Counted from the first letter of the stretch, positions 19,510-28,394 are shown. The stretch: 64,000 nucleotides of DNA from Sinomicrobium oceani (GCF_900119185.1 NZ_FPJE01000002.1:263988-327987); one strand, 5' to 3'. Notes: generated from the sequence alone by a model not told the origin. Translations and numbers: made by a program.

Positions 19510-19710
19510 CTAACTCAAATAACCTTTACTACCATGAGGAGTAAAAAAATGATCATATACGCTTGTTATATCTTTGAAAAAAGCTTCACAATTATGACAA
19601 CGATCATTTAACCCTAAGATAACACCGGGGTTGAATTGTTGACAGGATAACCCGGGCGAGACACCGAAAAACAGACTGTTTCCGCGTTTAATGACAAAAT
19701 CAAAAGACAC
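19510..19710 (-). CDS. Possible small protein, 66 residues, unknown
   Basis: Open frame with a GTG start preceded by AGAGATAA. The product has three cysteines, including a CHNC pair (DRCHNCEAFF). No known family was recognised. A terminator-like hairpin directly after its stop is the main reason for listing it. It may be a chance frame. Confidence 0.25.
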   Translation of the reverse strand: MSFDFVIKRGNSLFFGVSPGLSCQQFNPGVILGLNDRCHNCEAFFKDITSVYDHFFTPHGSKGYLS

Positions 19711-19929
19711 TTATCTCTTTTTTTTACAGCCATTTATCTACACAATAATTATCCGTTTGAAAAAGACAGTTTTTTTGGCTTTTTTTTAAGCTTTTCTTTC
19801 GGGATACGTAAAACCTTTTAATTCTTAACATAAAATTTACCGGATTGTCATACCCGGAGCGGAGATCAGATACATACCTCAGGGCCGGGCATACAGAATG
19901 TACCGGAGACCGGCACTGCACTACCCCAT

Positions 19930-19958
19930 AAAAAAAGCAGGGATGTCCTCCCTGCTTT
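19930..19958 (-). terminator. Rho-independent terminator downstream of the M16 gene pair
   Basis: 10-bp stem AAAGCAGGGA / TCCCTGCTTT (19934-19943 with 19949-19958), 5-base loop, and a run of T on the minus strand (A-run 19930-19936). It lies about 170 bases past the stop of the downstream peptidase gene. Confidence 0.8.
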
Positions 19959-20127
19959 ATGGTTTTCCGTCAAATACCGGAATATTCTACTAAGCTGTTG
20001 TGCCTTATGAATAAAAGTCATTGTTTACGTCATGTTGCAGTCGAAACATCTTTTTCTGTCAGTTAAGATTCTTCGACCGGGCTCAGGATGACGCCTTTCG
20101 AACTATCATGCACAACGGGTCCTGTTC

Positions 20128-21516
20128 TTATTTTTTGAGTTTCTCCGGGGCTATGGTCTCTTCCACCTGGTCTTTGATCTTTTCCTTATCGCCCACTACA
20201 ATCAGGGTCATATCCTCCGGTCTGATATATTTTTTGGTCATTTCCCGTACCTTTTCCGGGGTAATGGCATAGATGTTCTTTACCTTCTCTTGGAGCCAGG
20301 ACTCGGGAAGTTCGTGCAGGTCGAGGAAACTGAGTTGGCTGATCATTCCCCCGGGAGTGGAGTTTTGTAATACAAAGAGCCCGGATTCGTAGTTTTTGAT
20401 TCCCTCCAGTTCTTCTTCGGTCGGCGCTTCGTTCTGCAGCTTTTCGATCTCTTTCCTGATCTCGCCAATGGAAGGCCCCGTAAATTCGGAGGTAACATCG
20501 GCAGATTCGTACCACACTCCTGTTTTATAACGGCTGTCCAGGTTGCTGTATGGCGAATAGGTATACCCTTTATCTTCCCGGATATTGCTCGTAATCCGCG
20601 ATCCGAAAGAACCGCCCAGGAGCGAGTTGGTAATATCCATAGCGAGGTAATCCGGATTGGAGGGATCTACCGAAGGCAAGCCATACATTATCGTAGACTG
20701 CGGGGCGCCGGGACGATCGATAATCTTTACGGAATGCCCGGTAACGGCCTGTGCTTCGGGATAGGAGACTTCCGGCCCGGCTGTCCAGGAGCTGAAAGCA
20801 TCTTTTACCGCTTTTTCCACCGCCCCGGTATCAAACTTTCCGACAACGTAGATCACCGTACGTCCGGCTCCGAAGTTTTCACTGTAAAACTTCTTAATTC
20901 CGTCTATGGTATAGCTATCGATCATATCATCCGTGGGATATACCCTGCCGTAAGGATGATCGGGATAGAGGGCGCCGTAAAATGCTTTGGTCACCTGGGC
21001 CTGGGGCCTGGACATACGCACACTGAGGTTGCGCTTCATATCGTTTTTCAGTCGGGGAAGTTCCGCTTCCGGCCAGGCGGGGTGTAGCAATACATCGGCC
21101 ATAGTAGCGATGGCTTCGGGAGCAAATTCAGACAAGACCGCCGTACGCAATGTCGTGGCATGGCTGGATACCGAAATTCCCAGGTCGCCACCCATAGAAG
21201 CCATGGCTTCGGACACGGCAAGGGCATTTCTGGACGTGCTTCCCTCCTGCATAAGATTGCCCAAAAGATCACTGAGCCATATTTCATTTTCCTTTTCGTG
21301 GATATTTCCGGTCTTTACCATGATATTAATCGTGGCTTTGGGAATAGCTCCGTAAGGGATCATAACGAGCTTCAGCCCGTTATCCAGTGTTACTTCCTGT
21401 TTTTCGGGCAACGTAAAATCTTTGGGTGCTCCTCCTTTCGGGGGCTGCTCTTTTTCCTGGGCATAGGCCGTAAGTACAAAGACTGCTGCTATGATATGGA
21501 GAATATATTTTTTCAT
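20128..21516 (-). CDS. M16-family peptidase homologue lacking the zinc site
   Basis: 462 residues with a signal peptide (1-19, AYAQ). It has the two-domain inverzincin layout. The place of the HxxEH zinc motif reads IWLSDLLGNLMQEGS, so the metal ligands are missing. The C-terminal substrate-binding segment with Arg and Tyr (ITSNIREDKGYTYSPYS) is kept. In heterodimeric M16 enzymes one subunit is inactive and helps bind the substrate, which is the likely role here, paired with the active subunit encoded 40 bases upstream. Confidence 0.88.
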   Translation of the reverse strand: MKKYILHIIAAVFVLTAYAQEKEQPPKGGAPKDFTLPEKQEVTLDNGLKLVMIPYGAIPKATINIMVKTGNIHEKENEIWLSDLLGNLMQEGSTSRNALAVSEAMASMGGDLGISVSSHATTLRTAVLSEFAPEAIATMADVLLHPAWPEAELPRLKNDMKRNLSVRMSRPQAQVTKAFYGALYPDHPYGRVYPTDDMIDSYTIDGIKKFYSENFGAGRTVIYVVGKFDTGAVEKAVKDAFSSWTAGPEVSYPEAQAVTGHSVKIIDRPGAPQSTIMYGLPSVDPSNPDYLAMDITNSLLGGSFGSRITSNIREDKGYTYSPYSNLDSRYKTGVWYESADVTSEFTGPSIGEIRKEIEKLQNEAPTEEELEGIKNYESGLFVLQNSTPGGMISQLSFLDLHELPESWLQEKVKNIYAITPEKVREMTKKYIRPEDMTLIVVGDKEKIKDQVEETIAPEKLKK

Positions 21517-21556
21517 CTGTATTATTTTTTAGTATTGTTCTATGGTCATGCCCGTT

Positions 21557-22948
21557 TTACTTTCCGGATTCTTTGTCGCCGGCCAATAGCGGGTTCACAC
21601 GGAGTATCGTCCTGTTGGCAGGTTTCAGGTAATTTGCTATAGTCTTGTTCATCAGTTCCGGCGTCACTTTTTTAAACTCGTCTTCCAGCGTATTGATCCG
21701 TGCGGGGTTATCGTCAAACAAGGCAAAGCTACATAACAGGTCGGCCCTTCCCAGTCCGAAAGTTCCCCCGAGTTCGTCATACAGCCCGGAGCGCATTTTT
21801 ACGATAGCCCCGTCGAGCATTTTTTGGGTTATCCCTGCCCGGACACTATCCATCACCTGGTCTACGGCACCTACCACCTCGTCTTCGGTCGTTTCGTTGT
21901 CGTAGGTAAAGTTGAACATCCAGATCATAGGGCCTTTATAATTGAACATATTACCCAGGTAATTGATGCCCCCGCTGATACCGGAAGTATATCCCTTTTC
22001 GTTTACCAGTTTCTGTTTGAGCAACGCGTTATCGCCTTGTGCCAGGATCTGGTCGAGCAATCCCATCGCATAGTATTCGGGAGTATTTCTTTCGGGCATT
22101 TTATAGGCTATGGCTATAGCGGATTTATTGGCCAGCGGATCATCTTTTACAAACCGTTTCTCCTTTTGCTGCACGGGTTCCGTAATATCGGGTTGTGCCG
22201 GGAGCTCTACTGCCGGGATTCCGCCGAAATACTTCTCGATCCAGGCTTTGGTCTCTGCCTTATCGAAATCGCCCACCACCGCAAGTGCTGCGTTATTAGG
22301 AGCGTAATAGGTTTTAAAGAAGTCTTCCACATCCCGGAGGTTGGCTGCATCCAGGTCTTCCAGGTCCCCGTAAAAATTATGGGCATTATACCAGTTTTCA
22401 TTAGCATACTGTGGCATATCGAGCCACGGGAAGCCTCCGTAAGGCTGGTTGAGCACATTGACTTTGACCTCGTTCTTGACCACCCCCTGCTGGTTGGTCA
22501 GGTTATCCTGGGTGATGTCCAGTCCTTTCATCCGGTCGGCTTCGGCCCAGAGCATGGTTTCGAGTTTGTTGGACGGAACGATCTCGAAATAATTGGTAAA
22601 ATCGAAACGGGTGGAACCGTTGAGCACGCCACCGTTTTTCTGTACGAGATTGATAAATTCCATTTTCCCCAGGTTCTCAGACCCCTGGAACATCATGTGT
22701 TCGAACAGGTGGGCAAACCCCGTACGGTCTTTCGGCTCGATACGAAAACCGATGTTGTAGTACACCGCAATAATAGCAGTGGGCGACGTGTTGTCCGGGG
22801 AGAGAATAACCTTGAGTCCGTTATCCAGTTTGTAGTATTCTACCGGGACCTTAAAAGCCTCAGGGGCTTTTTCTTCCGGGGTTTCCGTGCTCTTTTTACA
22901 GGAAATAAAAAATAAGCACATCAATAAAAACGTAAGGCTTAGCTTCAT
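21557..22948 (-). CDS. M16-family zinc metallopeptidase, active subunit, lipoprotein
   Basis: 463 residues. The signal peptide ends in CLFFISC, a lipobox with mature Cys17. The zinc motif HLFEH is at residues 80-84, and Glu160 in GVVKNEVKVN is exactly 76 residues further, completing the HxxEH-x76-E site of the insulinase/processing-peptidase family. The C-terminal domain begins near 250. It likely cleaves peptides at the outer membrane together with the inactive partner downstream. Both genes share one strand and end at a common terminator. Confidence 0.92.
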   Translation of the reverse strand: MKLSLTFLLMCLFFISCKKSTETPEEKAPEAFKVPVEYYKLDNGLKVILSPDNTSPTAIIAVYYNIGFRIEPKDRTGFAHLFEHMMFQGSENLGKMEFINLVQKNGGVLNGSTRFDFTNYFEIVPSNKLETMLWAEADRMKGLDITQDNLTNQQGVVKNEVKVNVLNQPYGGFPWLDMPQYANENWYNAHNFYGDLEDLDAANLRDVEDFFKTYYAPNNAALAVVGDFDKAETKAWIEKYFGGIPAVELPAQPDITEPVQQKEKRFVKDDPLANKSAIAIAYKMPERNTPEYYAMGLLDQILAQGDNALLKQKLVNEKGYTSGISGGINYLGNMFNYKGPMIWMFNFTYDNETTEDEVVGAVDQVMDSVRAGITQKMLDGAIVKMRSGLYDELGGTFGLGRADLLCSFALFDDNPARINTLEDEFKKVTPELMNKTIANYLKPANRTILRVNPLLAGDKESGK

Positions 22949-23399
22949 AAAGAATAATATTAAAGTTCAACTTGGTGTATGCTGTATCCGAATAATCATC
23001 GTATAACCTCCTGCTCCGTTGGAGTCCGTCCCATCTCCCGCTACCGGTAAGCGCGCTACGAGAAATGACACCGGTATCGCTGCAACCTTCATTTTTCAAT
23101 GCCATACGGCACCCAATCATTTCACACTCACTAATATAGGAAAAAGATCCTATATGCCTGGAAAAGCTCCTCACATAAAAGACGTCCGAAAAAGTTAAAT
23201 GTTACATATTTTAACGCTACATATGCTTTGTGCGGGAGGGTATGCTTACGGTGATCCGGCACCTGTTGCTTTATATGCTGTACGCCGACCGGCCTGTACC
23301 TCTTCGTTACGCCTATTTCCGGGAGAAATAACAGGTTCATGACAAATATCATCCCTCAACATGTAAGGCTGCCGTAGCTTTGCGACAAAACAAGTGAAC
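22949..23399. other. Divergent control region of hemN and the M16 pair
   Basis: About 450 bases. It contains an inverted repeat GTTAAA...TTTAAC at 23194-23215 and, near its right end, the Fnr-type box and -7 element that belong to hemN. No gene is supported inside it. Confidence 0.6.
23340..23382 (+). promoter_or_regulatory. Fnr-type box and -7 element of hemN
   Basis: Box TGACAAATATCA at 23340-23351 (flanked A/T, giving a 14-base near-palindrome), and the -7 element TAGCTTTG at 23375-23382. The box centre is 36.5 bases from the last G of the -7 element. The ATG of hemN follows 18 bases later. Confidence 0.8.
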
Positions 23400-24764
23400 A
23401 TGAATGATTCCCTGATCGGAAAATACGACGTGGCCGGACCGCGGTACACCAGCTATCCTACGGTGCCCTACTGGGACCTCGGGAGCTTTTCTTCGGAAGG
23501 CTGGATACGTACCGTTAAGCGTGCTTTTTCGCATGGAGATTCGCCCAAGGAAATAAGTCTCTACATCCACCTTCCCTTCTGCGAAAGTCTTTGCACCTTC
23601 TGCGCCTGTCATAAACGCATTACGAAAAGACATGAAGTAGAGGAACCTTATATACGATCGGTACTGCAGGAGTGGAAACTGTATGCCCGTACCCTTTCGC
23701 ATGTGCCCCGTATCCGGGAGATCCATCTCGGCGGGGGAACGCCGACATTCTTTACTCCGGAGCACCTGAAAATGCTCATCGATGGTATTTTTAAGTACGC
23801 CGAACGTACGGAAACTTTCGAATTCAGCTTTGAGGGACATCCGAACAATACAACGACCAGGCACCTCGAAACCCTGTACGGCCTCGGGTTCCGCAGGGTA
23901 AGTTTTGGTATACAGGACTATGCACCCCACGTGCAGCGGGCCATACACCGGGTACAACCTTTCGAAAACGTCAGGGATGTCACCGAAGCGGCACGGGGTA
24001 CCGGGTACACCTCCGTTTCGCACGACCTGGTTTTCGGGCTTCCTTTCCAGACGCAGGATGACGTTTCGGACACTATAGCAAAGACTATTTTCCTGAAACC
24101 CGATCGTATCGCGCTCTACAGTTATGCCCACGTACCATGGATGGGCGGTAACGGACAGCGGGGGTTCCGGGAAGAAGATCTGCCTACGGGTAAAGCGAAG
24201 CGAAAGCTCTACGAGACCGCACGCAAGCGCCTGGAAGAAGCCGGGTATACCGAAATCGGTATGGACCATTTCGCATGGCCTTCCGATCCGCTTTCCGAAG
24301 CTATGGACAACGGAAGGCTGCACCGCAATTTTATGGGGTACACGACTACAGCGACCAGCCTGATGATCGGTCTGGGCGTATCTGCGATCAGCGATAGCTG
24401 GTACGGTTTTGCACAGAACGTAAAAAGCGTGGAAGAATATACCGGTCTTCTTCAAAACGACATACTCCCCATACACCGGGGTCACATCCTCGACACCGAG
24501 GACCTTGTTATCCGCCGGCATATCCTCAACCTGATGTGCGGGTTCCATACCTCATGGAAAAACCCGGATATGCAGTTTGACGGTATCAGCGAAGTCCTGA
24601 AAAAGCTTGAAGAACCCTTGCAGGATGGTCTTATACATCGTACGGACCAAGCCATCACAGTCACCCCTGAAGGACGTCCGTTTATACGGAATATCTGTAT
24701 GGCGTTCGACCTGAGATTGCAGCGAAATAAACCGGGAACCCGGTTGTTCAGTTCTACCGTCTGA
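23400..24764 (+). CDS. hemN: Oxygen-independent coproporphyrinogen III dehydrogenase
   Basis: About 454 residues from the ATG at 23400; a GTG six bases earlier is the alternative. The enzyme is a radical-SAM protein that decarboxylates two propionate groups in haem synthesis without oxygen. The 4Fe-4S motif CESLCTFCAC is at 61-70 (CxxxCxxC plus the extra Cys of HemN). HLGGGTPTFF, SFGIQDYAPHVQRAIHRVQP and GYTSVSHDLVFGLP are family signatures. It is monocistronic, with its own Fnr-type promoter and a strong terminator, which suits a low-oxygen enzyme next to the cbb3 cluster. Confidence 0.95.
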   Translation: MNDSLIGKYDVAGPRYTSYPTVPYWDLGSFSSEGWIRTVKRAFSHGDSPKEISLYIHLPFCESLCTFCACHKRITKRHEVEEPYIRSVLQEWKLYARTLSHVPRIREIHLGGGTPTFFTPEHLKMLIDGIFKYAERTETFEFSFEGHPNNTTTRHLETLYGLGFRRVSFGIQDYAPHVQRAIHRVQPFENVRDVTEAARGTGYTSVSHDLVFGLPFQTQDDVSDTIAKTIFLKPDRIALYSYAHVPWMGGNGQRGFREEDLPTGKAKRKLYETARKRLEEAGYTEIGMDHFAWPSDPLSEAMDNGRLHRNFMGYTTTATSLMIGLGVSAISDSWYGFAQNVKSVEEYTGLLQNDILPIHRGHILDTEDLVIRRHILNLMCGFHTSWKNPDMQFDGISEVLKKLEEPLQDGLIHRTDQAITVTPEGRPFIRNICMAFDLRLQRNKPGTRLFSSTV

Positions 24765-24789
24765 GTATTTTTGCAGTTTTCTGTTTCCT

Positions 24790-24836
24790 GGCCGGGAGTA
24801 CTTCTCACTGTTCTGAGTACTCCCGGCCATTTTTTT
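24790..24836 (+). terminator. Rho-independent terminator of hemN
   Basis: Perfect 13-bp stem GGCCGGGAGTACT / AGTACTCCCGGCC (24790-24802 with 24816-24828), then a run of seven T. Its end touches the stop codon of the convergent haemoglobin gene. Confidence 0.92.
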
Positions 24837-25216
24837 CAGGAGCGGCCCCTGTAAATAGCCAGGAACAGGTAGGTAGACATTTTGCGTGCATTATTTTTGG
24901 CCCGTTCCGCAAGTTCCCCGCTAAACTTTTCGTCTATAGTGGTTATCCACAACCGCATCCACGTTCCGAAATGTTTCATTTCTACCGTGTGTCCGGATGC
25001 TTTATCCATACCACTGTGGGCCATGGCAGGATTCCCCTTGTACGTCCCGCGATGAAAGAGGTTGGACTCCCAGAAATCGGTCAGTTGCTTGTAATGCTCC
25101 TCCCAGTCGGTGATAACCCGGTTAAAAAACGGACCTATTTCCGTGTTGTTACGGACTTCTTCATAAAACGCAACAACGAGCCTGGCTATATCTTCACGGT
25201 TTTTTATATCTTCCAT
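24836..25216 (-). CDS. Group III truncated haemoglobin
   Basis: 126 residues. Pattern of the group III (TrHbP) family: FYEEVRNNTEIGPFFNRV at the N terminus, LTDFWESNLFHRGTYKGNP in the middle, and MKHFGTWMRLWITTIDEKFSG, where the histidine is the proximal haem ligand. These proteins bind O2 or NO and are often encoded with cbb3 oxidases, where they may shuttle oxygen or scavenge NO. The gene is 69 bases after the UreH-like membrane protein gene. A -7-like TAATTTTG lies at 25233-25240 on the minus strand, so it may also have its own promoter. Confidence 0.88.
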   Translation of the reverse strand: MEDIKNREDIARLVVAFYEEVRNNTEIGPFFNRVITDWEEHYKQLTDFWESNLFHRGTYKGNPAMAHSGMDKASGHTVEMKHFGTWMRLWITTIDEKFSGELAERAKNNARKMSTYLFLAIYRGRS

Positions 25217-25285
25217 AGTTAGTTCTTATCTGCAAAATTAAGATCATTAGCGAGATGGTCATCATGCATATCCCACAAAACCCTG

Positions 25286-25987
25286 TTAATGACATTGCAC
25301 CTGGTACGAGGCTTCATGCAGTACGGGCCCCGGGGAAAGATAAGGAATATGCAACCCGAGTCCGCGCAGTATAAAAAGACAGCCCATCAGCACTACAAAA
25401 AGGGGAATGAGCTTTTGCAACCGGGTACGGGCTTTTTGCTTCATGATCGTTCCGAGGTAGATAAAAGCCGTCATCAAAGGCATGGTTCCCAGTCCGAAAA
25501 AAGCCATATACAAACCGCTTTGCCAGACCTCATCGGCGGTCATAGCAGCCAATACGGCCATATAGACCATCCCGCAGGGAAGCATCCCGTTGAGCAGTCC
25601 GGCTGCCAGGAACGTTCCCGGCGATTTTTTTCGCATGGCACGCCCCAGCCGGTTCTTTGCCCGGGTAATGCCCTTCATGTACCAACGTGTCAGCACGCCC
25701 GAAGGAAGTTTTATACCGGGCAGCAGGACCAGAAGGATCATCACCGCCCCGATAGCTATCGATAACTGCTGCTGGATGCCGAACAGTCGAAATCCCAGTC
25801 CGAGCACCCCGAAAAGCAACCCGATCAGGGTATAGGTCAGGATACGTCCCAGGTGATAACTTCCCAGTTGCAAGGCCTTCTTTATTTCATTGTCGCGGTC
25901 TACGGGTAGCATCAACGCTATAGGTCCGCACATGCCCACACAGTGAAATCCTCCGGCTATTCCCAATATAACGGCAGCTATCCACAT
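25286..25987 (-). CDS. UreH/DsbD-like membrane protein linked to cbb3 oxidase (TauE/SafE annotation group)
   Basis: 233 residues, six hydrophobic helices. Two conserved metal/redox-type motifs are visible: GGFHCVGMCGP at residues 10-20 and GLLNGMLPCGMVY near 140. This pattern belongs to the DsbD_2 / urease-accessory-H-like family that sits after fixH in many cbb3 operons and is thought to help copper or haem delivery to the oxidase. The name sulfite exporter is often attached to it, but the context argues for an oxidase assembly role. It lies 54 bases downstream of fixH. Confidence 0.8.
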   Translation of the reverse strand: MWIAAVILGIAGGFHCVGMCGPIALMLPVDRDNEIKKALQLGSYHLGRILTYTLIGLLFGVLGLGFRLFGIQQQLSIAIGAVMILLVLLPGIKLPSGVLTRWYMKGITRAKNRLGRAMRKKSPGTFLAAGLLNGMLPCGMVYMAVLAAMTADEVWQSGLYMAFFGLGTMPLMTAFIYLGTIMKQKARTRLQKLIPLFVVLMGCLFILRGLGLHIPYLSPGPVLHEASYQVQCH

Positions 25988-26041
25988 GGTTTCTGTTGTT
26001 TTTTAACGATCATTATCTTCGTGATGACGGGGTGAAAACGA

Positions 26042-26500
26042 TCAGTAAACGAGTTTACGATGCGACAGGTATGTATCGTCCCCGTATTGCCAGTCGACCT
26101 CTACATTCCAGCGTCCGGGAAGCAGGGCTTCCGAAGGGATCAGGACTACGGGCGATGTGGTCATTTGTACCGGTACTTCGAAGTCCATAGTTCGGTCCGA
26201 AGGGCGGTACAACCCTATTTTTCCGGATACTTTTGCCGGGTCGATGCCTTCCGGAAAATAAATGAATATCCCGCCCCTTGTAGCTTCTATACGAGGCTCC
26301 ATCCCGGTATCGACAGTAAACTTCTCTCTGTCCATATCCCGCTGGAAAGACAGCTCTTTGGCATAATAGGCTTCCGTGACCAGTTCATGGTCATATTTTT
26401 TCTGGGTATTCATCCGGATGACAAAAGAGAGAATAAAGGCTATAAACCCCATAAAGGCTAAAACTATAGCCGTACCCCAATGTATTTTTATACGTTTCAT
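26042..26500 (-). CDS. fixH: FixH family protein (cbb3 assembly)
   Basis: 152 residues with one N-terminal membrane helix (about 9-29) and a periplasmic beta-rich domain. KKYDHELVTEAYYAKELSFQ follows the helix, as in other Bacteroidota FixH/CcoH proteins. It is needed with CcoG, CcoI and CcoS for maturation of cbb3 oxidase; its exact chemistry is not settled. It is separated from ccoG by 475 bases that contain a repeat element and a terminator-like hairpin. Confidence 0.87.
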   Translation of the reverse strand: MKRIKIHWGTAIVLAFMGFIAFILSFVIRMNTQKKYDHELVTEAYYAKELSFQRDMDREKFTVDTGMEPRIEATRGGIFIYFPEGIDPAKVSGKIGLYRPSDRTMDFEVPVQMTTSPVVLIPSEALLPGRWNVEVDWQYGDDTYLSHRKLVY

Positions 26501-26675
26501 GCGAATAAAATCAAATTAAACATTTGTTTTTTAAGTAATTACACAACCACAAAAGGAATCACCATTCCTTAAAAAACGTTTACTTTATTCATCTCCTTAT
26601 GTGGAGGTATTTACCTTGGCCATATTAAATCCCTCTATGAGGGTTTCATCTGTTCTTTTTTACTTGTTTTTTACC

Positions 26676-26779
26676 TTTTATTGGCGCCGCCAAAAGGTTT
26701 TATACCCCGAGGCTTGCCTCGAAATTAAAATTTTGTTTGGTATGAATGCCTCGTGTGCTTGCACCGGGGTAGTTTACTT
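26676..26779. repeat. Three-hairpin dispersed element, copy B
   Basis: Same three hairpins as copy A at 18521-18623: TTGGC-gcc-GCCAA, CGAGGC-tt-GCCTCG, and TGCCTCG.TGC-TT-GCACCGGGGTA. Sequence changes between copies in the third hairpin mostly keep pairing through G-T or compensating changes. Confidence 0.85.
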
Positions 26780-26798
26780 ACCAGACTGCACCTTCATT

Positions 26799-26871
26799 AA
26801 AAAAACCGCTGTTCCCCTCAAACAGATCAAATTTTCAGACCATAAACCTATCCGGGTATCCGGAACAGCGG
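26799..26871 (-). terminator. Terminator-like inverted repeat downstream of ccoG
   Basis: Perfect 10-bp stem CCGCTGTTCC (26806-26815) / GGAACAGCGG (26862-26871), with a seven-base T-run on the minus strand (A-run 26799-26805). The 46-base loop is unusual, so a structured small RNA is an alternative reading. Confidence 0.6.
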
Positions 26872-26975
26872 CGTAACTACTAAATCACTCCGTATGTATT
26901 CGAAGTCCATAAGGTTAACTTCGAATGAGATGACCAAAAAAACAAACCAACTGCAATCTTTATACTACGAGTATG

Positions 26976-28394
26976 TTAACGATAATGTGCGGGTCCCTGG
27001 AAACTGACCTTTTCGGTCTCTATCTGTTTATCCTTCCGGAACAACCCGACCCGGAGTATCGTTTTTTCTCCTTCCAGCCGGGACAACGGCAACCGGATAA
27101 ACAGCGTACCTTCCGCAAATCCCTGTCCGGGTATCGTAAACAAGGGCCCGGACACCTGTTCTATACTTCCGTCGTGCGAAAGCAGCCTGAAACTGACACT
27201 ATCCAGGGTACTGCTGGTCTTGTTTACGGCTTTAAAAGTATATACGTTACTTATGATATTTCCTTCTTCCCTGTGGTACAGTTGCCCGGGTACGCGCAAC
27301 AAGGTGGCTTCCACTTCGCTTCGCATCAGCAGTAAGCCGGTAAGGATCCCGGTAAGGATGACCAACACCGCAGCATAACCTTTCATTCGCAGGGTCATCC
27401 GGAACGGGGCCTTCGTCCTGATATTTTCCTCATTGGTATAGCGGATAAGCCCTTTCGGGAAGTTCACTTTCTCCATCATGTGGTCACAGGCATCGATGCA
27501 GGCCGTACAGTTTACACATTCCAGCTGGGTACCGTTACGAATATCTATTCCCGTAGGACAAACCTGTACACATTGCAGGCAGTCAATACAATCCCCGTAT
27601 CCCAGGGCTTTCCGGTCTTCGTTCTTACGGACTTTCTTCCTTCCCTGCTCCCCTTCTCCTCTTTTATAATCATAGGCCACCACAATCGATTTTTCATCGA
27701 GCAGTACCCCCTGCAATCTTCCGTAAGGACAGGCTATGATACAAACCTGTTCGCGGAACCAGGCGAATATAAAATAGAATACCGCCGTAAAAATAAGTAA
27801 CGGAATAAAAGTTCCCAGATGTGATAAAGGACCATCCTTGATATCACTGATCAATACATCACTTCCTGTAAGATAGGCCAGGAATACATTGGCTATGAGA
27901 AAGGACACCACCAGAAACACACTCCATTTCAGTATTCTTTTACGTATTTTCTCCCCGTTCCATTCCTGCCTGTCTAACCGCATCTGCGCACCGCGGTCTC
28001 CTTCTATCCAGTATTCTATCTTCCGGAATACCATTTCCATGAAAATGGTCTGCGGGCAGATCCATCCGCAGAATATCCTTCCGAAAGCCACGGTAAACAG
28101 GGCCAGGAAAACCACTCCTATAATCATAGAAAGTACGAAGAGATAGAAATCCTGAGGCCAGAAAGGGAGCCCGAAAATATGAAACCGCCGCTCCAGGATA
28201 TTAAACAACAGGAGCTGGTTACCGTTTATTTTTATAAAGGGGGCCAGGAACAGAAATATCAGGAGGATATAACTGACTACGGTTCTCTGCTTATAATATC
28301 GCCCCGAAGGCTTTTTCGGAAAAACCCAGGCCCTCTTTCCCTCTTCATTGATCGTCCCGATAGAATCCCTGAAATTTTCGTTTTGCGGTGTCAT
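26976..28394 (-). CDS. ccoG: Cytochrome c oxidase accessory protein CcoG (FixG/RdxA)
   Basis: 472 residues, membrane-bound iron-sulfur protein that handles copper for cbb3 assembly. Membrane helices lie near 35-55, 85-105, 155-175, 195-212 and 340-358. Cysteine motifs in order: CGWICPQTIFME near 125, CIIACPYGRLQ near 217, and two 4Fe-4S clusters in GDCIDCLQCVQVCPTGID and ECVNCTACIDACDHMM (about 265-310). The C-terminal 110 residues form an immunoglobulin-like periplasmic domain. It lies 129 bases downstream of ccoP. Confidence 0.95.
   Translation of the reverse strand: MTPQNENFRDSIGTINEEGKRAWVFPKKPSGRYYKQRTVVSYILLIFLFLAPFIKINGNQLLLFNILERRFHIFGLPFWPQDFYLFVLSMIIGVVFLALFTVAFGRIFCGWICPQTIFMEMVFRKIEYWIEGDRGAQMRLDRQEWNGEKIRKRILKWSVFLVVSFLIANVFLAYLTGSDVLISDIKDGPLSHLGTFIPLLIFTAVFYFIFAWFREQVCIIACPYGRLQGVLLDEKSIVVAYDYKRGEGEQGRKKVRKNEDRKALGYGDCIDCLQCVQVCPTGIDIRNGTQLECVNCTACIDACDHMMEKVNFPKGLIRYTNEENIRTKAPFRMTLRMKGYAAVLVILTGILTGLLLMRSEVEATLLRVPGQLYHREEGNIISNVYTFKAVNKTSSTLDSVSFRLLSHDGSIEQVSGPLFTIPGQGFAEGTLFIRLPLSRLEGEKTILRVGLFRKDKQIETEKVSFQGPAHYR

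Larger units (their letters stand above)
19388..20127. other. Long intergenic gap with two hairpins and one weak small ORF
   Basis: About 740 bases between the DsbD-like gene and the M16 peptidase gene. It holds a possible 66-residue gene, two minus-strand hairpins (19469-19500 and 19930-19958), and a copy of a motif seen widely in bacterial genomes at about 20067-20092. Confidence 0.5.
26501..26975. other. Gap inside the cbb3 cluster with a dispersed repeat
   Basis: 475 bases between ccoG and fixH where neighbouring genes are normally packed. It holds dispersed element copy B (26676-26779) and a terminator-like inverted repeat (26799-26871). No gene is supported. Confidence 0.6.

Noticed and set aside
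21824-22915. 363-codon frame antisense to the active M16 peptidase gene
   Set aside because: The opposite strand has complete catalytic motifs; this frame has none.
23349-24548. 399-codon frame antisense to hemN
   Set aside because: hemN is certain from its 4Fe-4S motif; the antisense frame follows from codon bias.
25233-25280. Fnr-type promoter for the truncated haemoglobin gene
   Set aside because: A -7-like TAATTTTG is present, but the sequence 36-37 bases upstream (ATGCATATCCCA) does not match the box.
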